DNA of 62,396 nt, from positions 1 to 62,396 of the forward strand of contig CALFTN010000083.1 of assembly GCA_937916395.1 (NCBI GenBank), in the 5' to 3' direction. A program made the translations under genes and the position numbers. This DNA is from an uncultured Clostridia bacterium (GTDB lineage: Bacteria > Bacillota > Clostridia > Oscillospirales > Acutalibacteraceae). Each line of letters starts with the position of its first letter. Position 1 is the stretch's first letter. A model generated the notes under the pieces. That model made no database searches and had not been told where the DNA came from. It saw only the letters and a list, made by a program, of their open reading frames with translations. Shown piece by piece: positions 46,126-55,592 of the stretch.

Positions 46126-47007
46126 TTATCTGTCTTCATCATAGTGCTCAGTAACCATTGTACCAGCACCTTCATCTGTCAATAATTCTATAAGAATTGA
46201 GTGTGGAATTCTGCCATCCATAATAATAACTTTTTCTACACCTTTTCTTATTGCGTCTATGCAACATTCCACTTTCGGAATCATGCCGCCAGAAATAACG
46301 CCACTTTCAAATAATTTTTGTGCATCGTCGATATTGATGCACTTTATAATGGAATTAGGGTCATCCTTATCCTTTAAAACACCAGCAATATCTGTCATAG
46401 AAATAAGTCTTGTTGCATTCATTGCCCCAGCTATAAAAGAAGCCGCTGTATCGGCATTTATGTTATAAACATTACCCTCGTTATCACAGCCAATAGTTGA
46501 AACAACTGGAATATAGCCTTTTTCAAGAACATCTAAAACAGGTGTTACATCTACATTTGTAATTCTACCCACAAAGCCGAGTCTTTCATCTTTCACTTCT
46601 GCTTCAATCATGTGTCCATCAAGACCAGAAATACCAATAGCCTTGCCACCCTTAATCTGAATAAGATTAACGAGAGATTTATTTATTTTGCCCGCAAGAA
46701 CCATCTGCACAACGTCTGCAGTTTCTTTATCAGTAACACGAAGACCATCAACAAACTGACTCTCTTTGCCTATTTTATTTAAAGTTTCTGTAATTTCAGG
46801 ACCACCACCATGAACTAAAACAACCTTAACACCAATAAGATGAAGAAGCACAATATCTTCCATAACCTGTTGTTTTAATTCTTCGCTTACCATAGCATTG
46901 CCACCATATTTCACAACCACGATTTTATCATGATATTTCTGTATGTATGGTAAAGCCTGAGTAAGAATTTCTGCCCTGTCTAAATTTGTAACGCTTTTAT
47001 CTATCAT
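46126..47007 (-). CDS. argB: Acetylglutamate kinase
   Basis: 293 residues. Phosphorylates N-acetylglutamate, second step of the pathway. Motifs: VVKYGGNAM (about 32-40), VLVHGGGPEI (about 63-72), VVSTIGCDNEGNVYNINAD (about 168-186). The fold is that of the amino-acid kinase family; an N-terminal extension of about 20 residues before the first strand is the type seen in arginine-sensitive hexameric enzymes, so feedback inhibition is plausible. It overlaps argJ by 4 nt (ATGA). Confidence 0.96.
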   Translation of the reverse strand: MIDKSVTNLDRAEILTQALPYIQKYHDKIVVVKYGGNAMVSEELKQQVMEDIVLLHLIGVKVVLVHGGGPEITETLNKIGKESQFVDGLRVTDKETADVVQMVLAGKINKSLVNLIQIKGGKAIGISGLDGHMIEAEVKDERLGFVGRITNVDVTPVLDVLEKGYIPVVSTIGCDNEGNVYNINADTAASFIAGAMNATRLISMTDIAGVLKDKDDPNSIIKCINIDDAQKLFESGVISGGMIPKVECCIDAIRKGVEKVIIMDGRIPHSILIELLTDEGAGTMVTEHYDEDR

Positions 47008-48215
47008 GTTCTGTAATCTCCATTGATTTTTACATATTCGTAAGTTAAATCACAGCCCCACGCAGTAGCACCCCAGGAACCATCATTTAACTCAATCTTC
47101 GTAATAATTTCTTTTTCTAAAAGAATTTCTTTTGCCTTTTCTTCAGAAAATTCTACTCCAGCACCATTCTTACAAACAAGAATTTCGCCTTTTGATGAAA
47201 TAAAAGAAACATCAATTTTAGTAACATCTACATCTGCACCACTGTAGCCTATAGCGCAAAGCACTCTGCCCCAGTTTGCATCTGCACCAAACATAGCCGC
47301 TTTTGTGAGAGAAGAACAAATAACGCTCTTTGCAACTGTTTTTGCTATTTCTTCACTCTTTGCACCATTAACCTGACACTCAAGAAGCTTTGTAGCACCT
47401 TCGCCATCACCAGCAATCATTCTGCAAAGGTGAACAGTGATTGTGTTAAGCGCTTTCATAAATGTGTCAAAATCATCGCCATCAGAAGTAATTTCCTCAT
47501 TACCTGCCATACCATTAGCAAGAACTGTTACCATATCGTTTGTTGATGTATCGCCATCAACACTAACCATATTGAATGTATTTTTTATATCGGTAGAAAG
47601 TGCCTTTTTAAGCATCTCAGGTGAAATAGCACAGTCAGTTGTAATAAATACAAGCATTGTTGCCATATTAGGGTGAATCATACCAGACCCTTTGGCAATA
47701 CCACCTATTTTACATTCTTTACCGCCTACAGTAAAAGAAACTGCAATTTCTTTTAATACTGTATCAGTTGTCATAATACCTTCAGCCGCATCTTCACTAT
47801 TGTTACCCAAAGAATTCTTGAGTGCTTCCATACCATTTTTGATAGGCTCAATATCTAAAGGCTGACCAATAACACCAGTTGAAGCAACCACAACATCGTT
47901 TTCTGAAATATTCATAGTTTCAGCTACTAATTTACTCATACCCTCAGCAATTTCAATACCGTTTGCGTTACAGGTATTAGCGTTTCCACTGTTACAAATA
48001 ACTGCCTGAGCAAATCCATCGGCAATATGATTTTTAGTAACAACAAGTGGAGCACCTTTAACTAAATTAGTTGTATAAACTGCCGCAGCAGCCGCTTTCT
48101 TTTCGCTGAATATAAGCGCTAAATCTTTTTTTGTTTTATTTTTTCTTATACCACAGTGAATACCACCTGCAGTAAAACCCTTTGCAGCACAAACGCCACC
48201 CTTAATAATTTCCAT
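47004..48215 (-). CDS. argJ: Bifunctional ornithine acetyltransferase / N-acetylglutamate synthase
   Basis: 403 residues. Transfers acetyl from acetylornithine to glutamate, which makes the pathway cyclic; may also use acetyl-CoA. The self-cleavage region is clear: KGSGMIHPNMATMLVF (Thr of MATM as nucleophile, about 183). No separate argA or argE is seen here, in keeping with this route. RBS AGAGG 6-7 nt ahead of ATG; 10 nt after argC; overlaps argB by 4 nt. Confidence 0.96.
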   Translation of the reverse strand: MEIIKGGVCAAKGFTAGGIHCGIRKNKTKKDLALIFSEKKAAAAAVYTTNLVKGAPLVVTKNHIADGFAQAVICNSGNANTCNANGIEIAEGMSKLVAETMNISENDVVVASTGVIGQPLDIEPIKNGMEALKNSLGNNSEDAAEGIMTTDTVLKEIAVSFTVGGKECKIGGIAKGSGMIHPNMATMLVFITTDCAISPEMLKKALSTDIKNTFNMVSVDGDTSTNDMVTVLANGMAGNEEITSDGDDFDTFMKALNTITVHLCRMIAGDGEGATKLLECQVNGAKSEEIAKTVAKSVICSSLTKAAMFGADANWGRVLCAIGYSGADVDVTKIDVSFISSKGEILVCKNGAGVEFSEEKAKEILLEKEIITKIELNDGSWGATAWGCDLTYEYVKINGDYRT

Positions 48216-48225
48216 AAATATACCT

Positions 48226-49164
48226 CTATTTTATAACTAAACCTGTTGTTTCATCTTGACCTAAAACAATATTAAGACATTCAATTGCGGCACCCGAAGC
48301 ACCTTTGCCTAAATTGTCATATCGAGCTGTTAAAATAATTCTGTCTTCGTTGCCGAAAACTGAAACCTCCATTGTATCCAAATCTGAATAAGCACCGGCA
48401 GAAATAAATCCTGTTTCGTCGTTATTCTCTTTAAAGCTAACAATAGGACCCTGATATTTATTTTTATAAATATTTTTTATATCGTCGAGTGTAGTTCCGA
48501 CTTTTAACATACTCTTAAATATAGGAACGGTCACTTCCATACCAGAATAGAATGGCGCTACCACTGGACAGAATATAGGAGCATTTTCAATACCGCTGAT
48601 TGCCTTCATTTCTTTTAAATGCTTGTGACCCTGAGTAAGACCATATTGTCTTGGGGCATCTAGAAGAATATCTCTTCCTTCGTCTTCGTAGTCAGCAATC
48701 ATTTTTTTGCCACCGCCAGAATAACCTGTAAGTGAAAAACAAGAAAGATTTTCTGCTTTATTTAAAATTCCAGCCTCTATAAGTGGATATACAAGTGCTA
48801 TAAATCCACTTGCATGACAGCCAGGAACAGCTATTCTTTTGCCATTTTTAAGCTTTTCTTTATGATTTTCTGAAAGCTCTGGAAAACCGTATGCCCAACC
48901 CTCATCAGTTCTGTGAGCAGTTGATGTATCAATGACAACTGTGTTATCATTCTCAATTAAGCTTACAGATTCTCTGGCAGCATCATCAGGAAGACACAAG
49001 AAAGCAATATCTGCACTATTAAGTGCTTCTTTTCTGGCTTCAATATCTTTTCTCTTTTCTTCGCTGAGTGTAATTATTTCAACACCATCAAAATTTTCAA
49101 GTCTTTCAAAAATTCTAAGACCTGTTGTACCAGCTTTACCATCAATAAATATCTTTTTTGCCAT
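48226..49164 (-). CDS. argC: N-acetyl-gamma-glutamyl-phosphate reductase (short, type 2)
   Basis: 312 residues. NADPH-dependent reduction of acetylglutamyl phosphate. The opening IFIDGKAGTTGLRIFERL is the nucleotide-binding start of the type 2 (short) ArgC; the catalytic Cys is in VPGCHASGFIALVYP (about 115). Its start lies 22 nt inside the end of argH, a larger overlap than elsewhere in the operon; GGAG is 7 nt ahead. Confidence 0.95.
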   Translation of the reverse strand: MAKKIFIDGKAGTTGLRIFERLENFDGVEIITLSEEKRKDIEARKEALNSADIAFLCLPDDAARESVSLIENDNTVVIDTSTAHRTDEGWAYGFPELSENHKEKLKNGKRIAVPGCHASGFIALVYPLIEAGILNKAENLSCFSLTGYSGGGKKMIADYEDEGRDILLDAPRQYGLTQGHKHLKEMKAISGIENAPIFCPVVAPFYSGMEVTVPIFKSMLKVGTTLDDIKNIYKNKYQGPIVSFKENNDETGFISAGAYSDLDTMEVSVFGNEDRIILTARYDNLGKGASGAAIECLNIVLGQDETTGLVIK

Positions 49165-50533
49165 TTATAAACTCCGTAACATATATAATTTGCTTTTCTA
49201 CTGATTCATAACCTGTAGAGCCAGCTGAAATTCTCTTTTTAATACAAGTTTCAAGTGAAATTTCTTCGTATAAATCTGCGTCGAATAATTCACTTATTTT
49301 TTGATATTCAGAAAGCGCCATATCATCAAGAACTATATTTTCATCAACACATTTTGCAACAATCTGACCTACAATTTTATAAGCAGAACGGAATGGAAGA
49401 CCTTTTTTAACTAGATAATCTGCTAAGTCTGTTGCATTTATAAAGCCTCTTTGTGCCGCTTTATACATATTATCTTTTAAAGTAATCATTGTAGAAATCA
49501 TAGGTGCAAAGATACTGAGACATTTTTTGACTGTTTCAATTCCATCAAAAATTGCTTCTTTATCCTCTTGCATATCCTTATTATAAGCAAGTGGTAAACC
49601 CTTTAAAGATGTTAAAAGTGACATTAAATCACCGTAAACTCTACCTGTTTTACCTCTTACAAGCTCTGCCATATCTGGATTCTTTTTCTGTGGCATAATG
49701 CTTGAACCTGTTGTATATGAATCATCTAATTCAACAAATTTGAATTCCCATGAAGACCATAAAATAACTTCTTCAGAAAATCTTGAAAGATGCATCATAA
49801 TAAGACTAAAGCAAGAAAGAAGCTCTACGCAGAAATCCCTGTCAGAAACACCATCTATACTGTTTTGTGTAATACCGTAAAAATCAAGCTCTTTTGCTAC
49901 AAAATCTCTGTCGGTGTTATATGTAGTACCAGAAAGGGCACAAGAGCCAAGTGGCGAATAATTCATTCTTTTTACTGCATCTGAAAGGCGACCTATATCA
50001 CGGATAAACATCATCGCATACGCTAAAAGATGGTGGGCAAATGTAATAGGCTGTGCTCTCTGAAGATGGGTGTAACCAGGCATTATTGCATCCTGATTTT
50101 TCTTTGCCTGTTCTAAAATTGCCTCTATTAAATTGTATAAAAGCTCATTAACTTCAACTGCTTCATCTCTTAAATAAAGACGTATGTCTAAAGCAACCTG
50201 GTCGTTTCTGCTACGTGCTGTATGAAGTCTTTTTCCAACATCACCCTTACGCTTTGTAAGCTCAGCTTCCACAAACATGTGAATATCTTCTGCTCCCATA
50301 TCTACAGGGAGCTTGCCACTTGTAATGTCATCACAAATTGAAGAAAGACCATCTGTTATTTCGCTAAAATCATCTTTTGAAATGATACCCTGCTTTACAA
50401 GCATTGAAGCGTGTGCTATTGAACCTTTTATATCCTGCACATACATTTTACTGTCAAAGTGAATGGAAGAATTGAAATCGTCTGCTTCTTTATCCAAAGC
50501 CTTCTGAAATCTTCCTGCCCACATTTTATCCAT
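49142..50533 (-). CDS. argH: Argininosuccinate lyase
   Basis: 463 residues. Splits argininosuccinate to arginine and fumarate. Fumarase/lyase signature GSSIMPQKKNPDMAELVRG (about 279-297), TARSRNDQVA near 108 and GYTHLQRAQP near 155. Start at 50533 (MDKMWAGRF) is supported by homologous starts and AAAGGA upstream; the frame is open to 50566. It follows argG by 78 nt, the largest gap within the operon, and overlaps argC. Confidence 0.96.
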   Translation of the reverse strand: MDKMWAGRFQKALDKEADDFNSSIHFDSKMYVQDIKGSIAHASMLVKQGIISKDDFSEITDGLSSICDDITSGKLPVDMGAEDIHMFVEAELTKRKGDVGKRLHTARSRNDQVALDIRLYLRDEAVEVNELLYNLIEAILEQAKKNQDAIMPGYTHLQRAQPITFAHHLLAYAMMFIRDIGRLSDAVKRMNYSPLGSCALSGTTYNTDRDFVAKELDFYGITQNSIDGVSDRDFCVELLSCFSLIMMHLSRFSEEVILWSSWEFKFVELDDSYTTGSSIMPQKKNPDMAELVRGKTGRVYGDLMSLLTSLKGLPLAYNKDMQEDKEAIFDGIETVKKCLSIFAPMISTMITLKDNMYKAAQRGFINATDLADYLVKKGLPFRSAYKIVGQIVAKCVDENIVLDDMALSEYQKISELFDADLYEEISLETCIKKRISAGSTGYESVEKQIIYVTEFINGKKDIY

Positions 50534-50611
50534 AACTCTAAAAGTCCTTTCAATATTATTAACCACTGATTAAACCATTGCAGATAATCAGTGGTTAACT
50601 CTAAAAACTAA

Positions 50612-51844
50612 TTATTTATCTAAACCGTTTTTCTCTTTCATTTTTGCCATAACTTTAATTGGAAGACCGTAAAGGTTTATAAATCCTGCTGAATCCTTCT
50701 GGTCATAAACCTCATCTTCATCAAATGTAGCAATTTCTGGGTCATAAAGTGAATATGGAGATTTAACACCTGCATTAATCATATTACCTTTGTAAAGCTT
50801 AAGAGTAACATCACCTGTTACAGTTTGTTGTGTGCTCTTAACGAATGCTAAAATTGCTTCTGTAAGTGGTGTGAACCATTGTGCATTATAAACGAGCTCT
50901 GCTAACTTCTGAGCAACAAGTGCTTTATAGTGAGCAGTTTCTTTATCGAGACAGATTGTTTCAAGAACTTCGTGAGCTTTATAAAGAATTGCACCACCTG
51001 GTGTTTCATAAACACCACGACATTTCATACCAACAAGTCTGTTTTCAACAATATCGAGAAGACCAATACCATTTGCGCCGCCGAGTTCATTGAGTTTTTC
51101 AACAATCTCTACTGAACCCATATCCTTACCATCAATAGCAGTTGGAACACCTTTTTCAAAGTGAATTGTTACATAAGTTGGTTTGTCTGGAGCCATTTCT
51201 GGTGAAACACCCATTTCTAAGAAGCCCTCTTTATTGTAAAGTGGCTCATTCATTGGGTCTTCAAGGTCAAGACCTTCGTGTGAAAGGTGCCAGATATTTT
51301 TATCTTTAGAATAGTTTGTTTCTCTGCTTATTTTAAGTGGAACATTATGTGCTTCAGCATAATCAATCTCTTCTTCACGAGATTTGATATCCCATTCTCT
51401 CCAAGGTGCAATAATTGGCATATCTGGTGCAAAAGCCTTAATTGCAAGTTCAAAACGAACCTGGTCATTACCCTTACCTGTGCAACCATGACAAATTGCA
51501 TCTGCACCTTCTTTTAAGGCGATTTCTGCTACTCTTTTACCAATTGAAGGACGAGCAAAAGCTGTACCTAAAAGATATTCCTCATATTTTGCACCAGCCT
51601 GAACGCAAGGGAAAACATAATCTTCAATAAATTCTTTTGTAAGGTCTTCAACATAAAGCTTTGAAGCACCTGTCTTAAGAGCCTTTTCTTCAAGACCCTC
51701 TAATTCACTTGCCTGACCAACGTTACCTGAAACAGCAATTACTTCACAATTATTATAGTTTTCTTTAAGCCAAGGAATGATAATTGATGTATCAAGTCCG
51801 CCTGAATATGCTAATACTACTTTTTTAATGTTTTTCTTATCCAT
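50612..51844 (-). CDS. argG: Argininosuccinate synthase
   Basis: 410 residues. ATP-dependent joining of citrulline and aspartate. P-loop VVLAYSGGLDTSIIIPWL (about 8-25); HGCTGKGNDQVRFE (about 115-128). Start at 51844 is set by GGAGG 8 nt upstream; the upstream frame to 51883 has none. First gene of argGHCJBDF, read from a promoter at about 51896-51924. Confidence 0.97.
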   Translation of the reverse strand: MDKKNIKKVVLAYSGGLDTSIIIPWLKENYNNCEVIAVSGNVGQASELEGLEEKALKTGASKLYVEDLTKEFIEDYVFPCVQAGAKYEEYLLGTAFARPSIGKRVAEIALKEGADAICHGCTGKGNDQVRFELAIKAFAPDMPIIAPWREWDIKSREEEIDYAEAHNVPLKISRETNYSKDKNIWHLSHEGLDLEDPMNEPLYNKEGFLEMGVSPEMAPDKPTYVTIHFEKGVPTAIDGKDMGSVEIVEKLNELGGANGIGLLDIVENRLVGMKCRGVYETPGGAILYKAHEVLETICLDKETAHYKALVAQKLAELVYNAQWFTPLTEAILAFVKSTQQTVTGDVTLKLYKGNMINAGVKSPYSLYDPEIATFDEDEVYDQKDSAGFINLYGLPIKVMAKMKEKNGLDK

Positions 51845-51895
51845 TTTATTGCCTCCGAAAATCGTTTTTGAAAAAATATTCATTTGATGTGCATA

Positions 51896-51924
51896 ATATT
51901 ACAACTTTGCTTTGTGTTTGTCAA
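51896..51924 (-). promoter_or_regulatory. Candidate promoter of the arginine operon
   Basis: On the minus strand, TTGACA (51919-51924), 17 nt, TAATAT (51896-51901); leader about 45 nt. An AT-rich near-palindrome GCATA..TATGC (51974-51985) upstream is loosely like an ARG-box half-site pair but too weak to call. The rest of the 488-nt gap to 52333 is AT-rich DNA plus the terminator-like hairpin listed separately. Confidence 0.45.
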
Positions 51925-52216
51925 CACTTTTTCATAAATATTTATATTTTTGTCAAAATGCACCTACTTTTTCGCATATTTATGCAGTATTTTATGTATA
52001 TTATTCGTTTTTATGTATATTTCTTTCTAAAACAAAATCTACACACACGTCAAACAAACCCACGACACTATGTTGCTTATCGTCCTTTCGAAACTTTTTC
52101 GTGAATTCCCATCAAAATTTTAGGATTTTCTATTGATTTTTTTAGTAAATTGTGTTAAATTGTTCTTATATTGTATGGTGTTTTTGTGTGTTTTTCCATA
52201 TTTAGTCTCACAAACT

Positions 52217-52259
52217 CCAATAAACACTATATGTTGTTGGATTTATCCAACATTTTTTT
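52217..52259 (+). promoter_or_regulatory. Terminator-like hairpin in the leader of the phosphodiesterase gene
   Basis: TGTTGGATTTATCCAACA (52235-52252) makes a 7-bp stem with a TTTA loop and is followed by seven T. It stands 74 nt ahead of the GTG start at 52333 with no gene upstream on this strand. CCAA at 52217-52220 could pair with the same TTGG, giving two exclusive folds. Possibly an attenuator; no known riboswitch motif was recognised. Confidence 0.4.
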
Positions 52260-52332
52260 GGTATATTGTTGTTTTTCTCAGTTTTAATCACACAATACAC
52301 TCTTTAAACTTTATTCTCTGGAGGTTTTTTCT

Positions 52333-54420
52333 GTGGACAAGAGAACTCTCTTGGCAGTTGACGATGCCGAAATAAATAGAAAAATACTTTCAAAGCTCTT
52401 TTCTTCTGACTTCAACATATTAGAAGCTACCGATGGTAAAGAAGCTCTTGAAGTTATTGCTGAAAATAAGGGCAATGTTGATGTTGTTATACTTGATATT
52501 ATTATGCCAAAATTTGATGGCTTTTATTTTCTTGAAAAAATCAAGGAAACTGACTTTTCTGATATTCCTGTTGTTATAGCAACAACTGATAATTCACCAG
52601 AAGCTGAAGAAAGACTTTTAGACCTCGGTGCAACTGACTTAATTTACAAACCGTTTAATCCACAGAATGCGGTTAAAAGAGTTAAGGCGATTCTCGCACG
52701 TAGAGAATCAGAAAAAGAAAAGATAAAATCAACTGCAGCCTCTTTAGAAGAGCGTCATACTATTGTTATGCGTCAGACCAACACCTTCTCTGCAGAATAC
52801 AGTTTTGAAACAGGTCAAACATATATTGACCCTGAATATATTCAGTTTGTTCATCGCGATTTCCAGAATATTGATATTTTCGACCCTACAACAATGATTG
52901 GTCTCATTTATAGACCTGATTTGGATGCGGTTATTTCATTCCTTAATTTAGGCGATGTTCACGAAACGACTCAGCGTTACATAAATATAAGAATCCTCAC
53001 TGATAATAACATTTATGAATGGTTCCGTCTTGCTCTTACTCTTTATATTGAAAACGGCATAAAAACAAGAGCAATTCTCACCTTCAATAATATCAATAAT
53101 GAGATGGAAGCTATAAAGAAGCTTGAAATTTTCTCATCTATTGACAGACTCACCAAAATTCCTAATAGAAACACATTTGTTGAAAAAACACAGACAATTA
53201 TCGAAGAAAATGATGGTCATAAATTCGCGATTGTCCGCTTCGATATTGAAAGCTTTAAAATTATTAATCAGCTCTTTGGTACTTCTGAAGGCGACTCAAT
53301 TTTAAAGTTTATCGCTGTAAAGCTTCAGGAAATTATTGAGCCTATTAAAAATGGTACATATTGCAGAATCACATCTGACTTATTCGCATTTTCTATTCCT
53401 TATGAGAATGACGAATTATTGAACTCTGTCATTGATACTTTAGTTGCAGCTGTTAAAATGTACCCATTAAACTTTGACATCACACTTTCATTTGGTATTT
53501 ATATTGCAGAAAATTCTGAATATTCTGTAAGGCACATGCTTGACAGAGCTGGTGTTGCCCAAAAAGCAACTAAAAACAATTATAAATCTCATGTTTCTTA
53601 CTTTGATGAAGCACTTAAAGAACAAGAAGAAATTGAAATTACAATTGTTTCAGAAATGAAACGTGCACTTGAAAACGGCGAATTTAAAATTTATCTTCAA
53701 CCTAAGGTTGATATGAGAACATCTAAAATCATTGGTTCTGAGGCACTTGTTCGCTGGGTTCACCCTGAAAAAGGTCTTATTTCCCCTAGAAACTTTATTC
53801 CTATTTTTGAAAACAACGGATTTATTACAGAGCTTGACTACTACATTTTTGAAACTGTTTCAAAACAGCTTGATAAATGGCGTAGTGATGGTATTCCTGT
53901 ACTCCCTGTTTCTGTTAATGTTTCTCGTGCTGACCTTTATGACCCTAACTTGTTCCCTAACATCGTTAAGATTGTTGACAAATATAACATTCCACACGAA
54001 GATATTGAATTTGAACTTACCGAAAGCTCATTTATTTCAGATAACCACAAATTAGTTGAGCTCACATTCAACCTTCAAAAGGGTGGCTTCCACGTTCTTA
54101 TGGATGACTTCGGCAGTGGTTATTCTTCACTCAACTCTCTTAAAGATATTAAGGTTGACGTTTTAAAAATTGATATTAACTTCTTACCTACATCAAAAGA
54201 TGATGAAAGAGCAGGTAAAATACTCACTTCTGTTGTTTCAATGGCACAGGCACTTGACCTCAAGGTTGTTGTTGAAGGTGTTGAAACAAGAGAACAGGCA
54301 GACTTCCTCATAAGCATTGGTGCCTATGAAGCTCAGGGCTATTACTTCTTCAGACCAATGCCCATTGAAGATTACGAAAAAGCATTAAAGGCACAATTAG
54401 AAGCAGAAGCAAAGGCTTAA
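52333..54420 (+). CDS. c-di-GMP phosphodiesterase: REC, PAS-like, degenerate GGDEF, EAL
   Basis: 695 residues. Receiver at 1-125 (VDDAEINRK; phospho-Asp in VILDIIMPK; K in YKPF), a linker domain (about 150-265), GGDEF-type domain (about 270-430) whose signature reads RITSDLFAF rather than GGDEF, and EAL (about 440-690). EAL keeps EALVRW, NVSRADL, ELTES, DDFGSGYSSL, DVLKID, EGVET and QGYYF, so it should hydrolyse c-di-GMP; cyclase activity is probably lost. GTG start with GGAGG 8 nt ahead. Followed by a CheY-like gene; no kinase in the window. Confidence 0.92.
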   Translation: MDKRTLLAVDDAEINRKILSKLFSSDFNILEATDGKEALEVIAENKGNVDVVILDIIMPKFDGFYFLEKIKETDFSDIPVVIATTDNSPEAEERLLDLGATDLIYKPFNPQNAVKRVKAILARRESEKEKIKSTAASLEERHTIVMRQTNTFSAEYSFETGQTYIDPEYIQFVHRDFQNIDIFDPTTMIGLIYRPDLDAVISFLNLGDVHETTQRYINIRILTDNNIYEWFRLALTLYIENGIKTRAILTFNNINNEMEAIKKLEIFSSIDRLTKIPNRNTFVEKTQTIIEENDGHKFAIVRFDIESFKIINQLFGTSEGDSILKFIAVKLQEIIEPIKNGTYCRITSDLFAFSIPYENDELLNSVIDTLVAAVKMYPLNFDITLSFGIYIAENSEYSVRHMLDRAGVAQKATKNNYKSHVSYFDEALKEQEEIEITIVSEMKRALENGEFKIYLQPKVDMRTSKIIGSEALVRWVHPEKGLISPRNFIPIFENNGFITELDYYIFETVSKQLDKWRSDGIPVLPVSVNVSRADLYDPNLFPNIVKIVDKYNIPHEDIEFELTESSFISDNHKLVELTFNLQKGGFHVLMDDFGSGYSSLNSLKDIKVDVLKIDINFLPTSKDDERAGKILTSVVSMAQALDLKVVVEGVETREQADFLISIGAYEAQGYYFFRPMPIEDYEKALKAQLEAEAKA

Positions 54421-54444
54421 TCAGCCTTTCGAGGTGATTTTTAA

Positions 54445-54810
54445 ATGAATGAAACTGTATTAATTGTTGATGACGCTGAGTTTTCACGATCTGTTATGAA
54501 GCAAGCGTTGTTTAACGCTGGGTTTGATAATATTTTAGAAGCAACTACAGCAGAAGAAACACGCAAAATTTTTGCAAATAACTGTCCTGACCTTACTATA
54601 CTGGATATTATGCTTCCTGATAACTTTGACTTAAAGCTCCTTTATGAGCTTTTGGCAATAAACAAAGAGGCAAGAATTGTTGTAAACTCTGCAATTAACA
54701 AGCCTGAAATAACACGTGAAGCTCTTTTAGCCGGTGCTCGTGGTTTCATAACAAAGCCATTTAATGAAGTGGATTTTTTATGTAAGGTCAAAATGGCATT
54801 AGAAGATTAA
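54445..54810 (+). CDS. Stand-alone CheY-like response regulator
   Basis: 121-residue receiver domain only. VDDAEFSRS gives the acidic pair, TILDIMLP the phospho-Asp (about 53), SAINKP has Ser at the usual Thr/Ser site, and TKPFN the Lys (about 105). 24 nt after the phosphodiesterase with RBS GAGGTGA, so in one operon; it may share the same kinase. No output domain, so it probably acts by protein contact. Confidence 0.88.
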   Translation: MNETVLIVDDAEFSRSVMKQALFNAGFDNILEATTAEETRKIFANNCPDLTILDIMLPDNFDLKLLYELLAINKEARIVVNSAINKPEITREALLAGARGFITKPFNEVDFLCKVKMALED

Positions 54811-54817
54811 AATAAAT

Positions 54818-54845
54818 GGCACTCATTTAAAAGAGTGCCCTTTTT
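54818..54845 (+). terminator. Terminator of the phosphodiesterase-receiver operon
   Basis: GGCACTC (54818-54824) and GAGTGCC (54833-54839), 8-nt loop, then CTTTTT. The ribosome binding site of the next gene follows at once. Confidence 0.8.
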
Positions 54846-54860
54846 ATTGGAGTGTATTTT

Positions 54861-55592
54861 ATGAAAAAAATATTTTTATGTTGTTTTATATTAATAGCTG
54901 TATGCCTTACAGCTTGTAAAAAAACAGAAGAAGAACCTGTAATAACTACAACTGAATCAATCATTACTGAAACAACTACTGAATCAACTGCTGTTACTGA
55001 AACAGAAACTACCATTACTACTCCTGTAACTGATGGTTATGAAACCGAGGTTTCACGTCTTCCACTTTCAGAAGAAGCTATGGAATTCTCTTTTCTTTCT
55101 GGTGCAGGTGCCTGGCGTACTGTTATAACACTCAAGCAGGATGGAACCTTTGAAGGCTTATACCATGATTCTGAAATGGGTATAACAGGTGAAGGATACC
55201 CCAATGGCAGTGCCTATGTTTGTGAGTTTTCCGGTAGATTTACCGATATTAAAAAAATCAACGACTATTCTTACAAAATGACTCTTTCAGATGTTAAAAC
55301 TACAGAACCAATTGGGAAAGAATGGATTGAAGACGGAGTATTTTATACTGCAACTGGTCCGCATGGATTGATGAATTCCCAAGAATCTCCTGACTTTGAC
55401 AAAGTGGCTACCGAGTTTATTCTATATCTTCCAGAAACTCCGGTTGAAACTTTATCTGATGAATTTTTGGTTTGGTGGCCATATTACTATGAGCATGAAC
55501 AAACCCCATTCAAAGAATTGTCATGTTATGGCATTTTAAATGTCGATTCAAAACATGGTTTTTTCACTTATAATAATGTCGATATCCAATAA
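54861..55592 (+). CDS. Putative lipoprotein of unknown function
   Basis: 243 residues. Lipoprotein signal peptide with lipobox CLTAC (Cys at about 18), then a Thr/Glu/Ser-rich linker of about 40 residues, then a domain rich in beta strands and aromatic residues that I do not recognise. ATG at 54861 with GGAGTG ahead; the GTG at 54852 lies in that site. Its last 25 nt overlap the convergent spoVAC gene. No clear promoter of its own; partial read-through from the upstream operon is possible. Confidence 0.7.
   Translation: MKKIFLCCFILIAVCLTACKKTEEEPVITTTESIITETTTESTAVTETETTITTPVTDGYETEVSRLPLSEEAMEFSFLSGAGAWRTVITLKQDGTFEGLYHDSEMGITGEGYPNGSAYVCEFSGRFTDIKKINDYSYKMTLSDVKTTEPIGKEWIEDGVFYTATGPHGLMNSQESPDFDKVATEFILYLPETPVETLSDEFLVWWPYYYEHEQTPFKELSCYGILNVDSKHGFFTYNNVDIQ

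Noticed and set aside
51845..52050. T-box leader or ArgR boxes before argG
   Set aside because: No T-box bulge sequence, and only weak AT-rich near-palindromes that could occur by chance.
52050..52332. c-di-GMP riboswitch before the phosphodiesterase
   Set aside because: No GEMM-type core was found; only a simple terminator-like hairpin is present.
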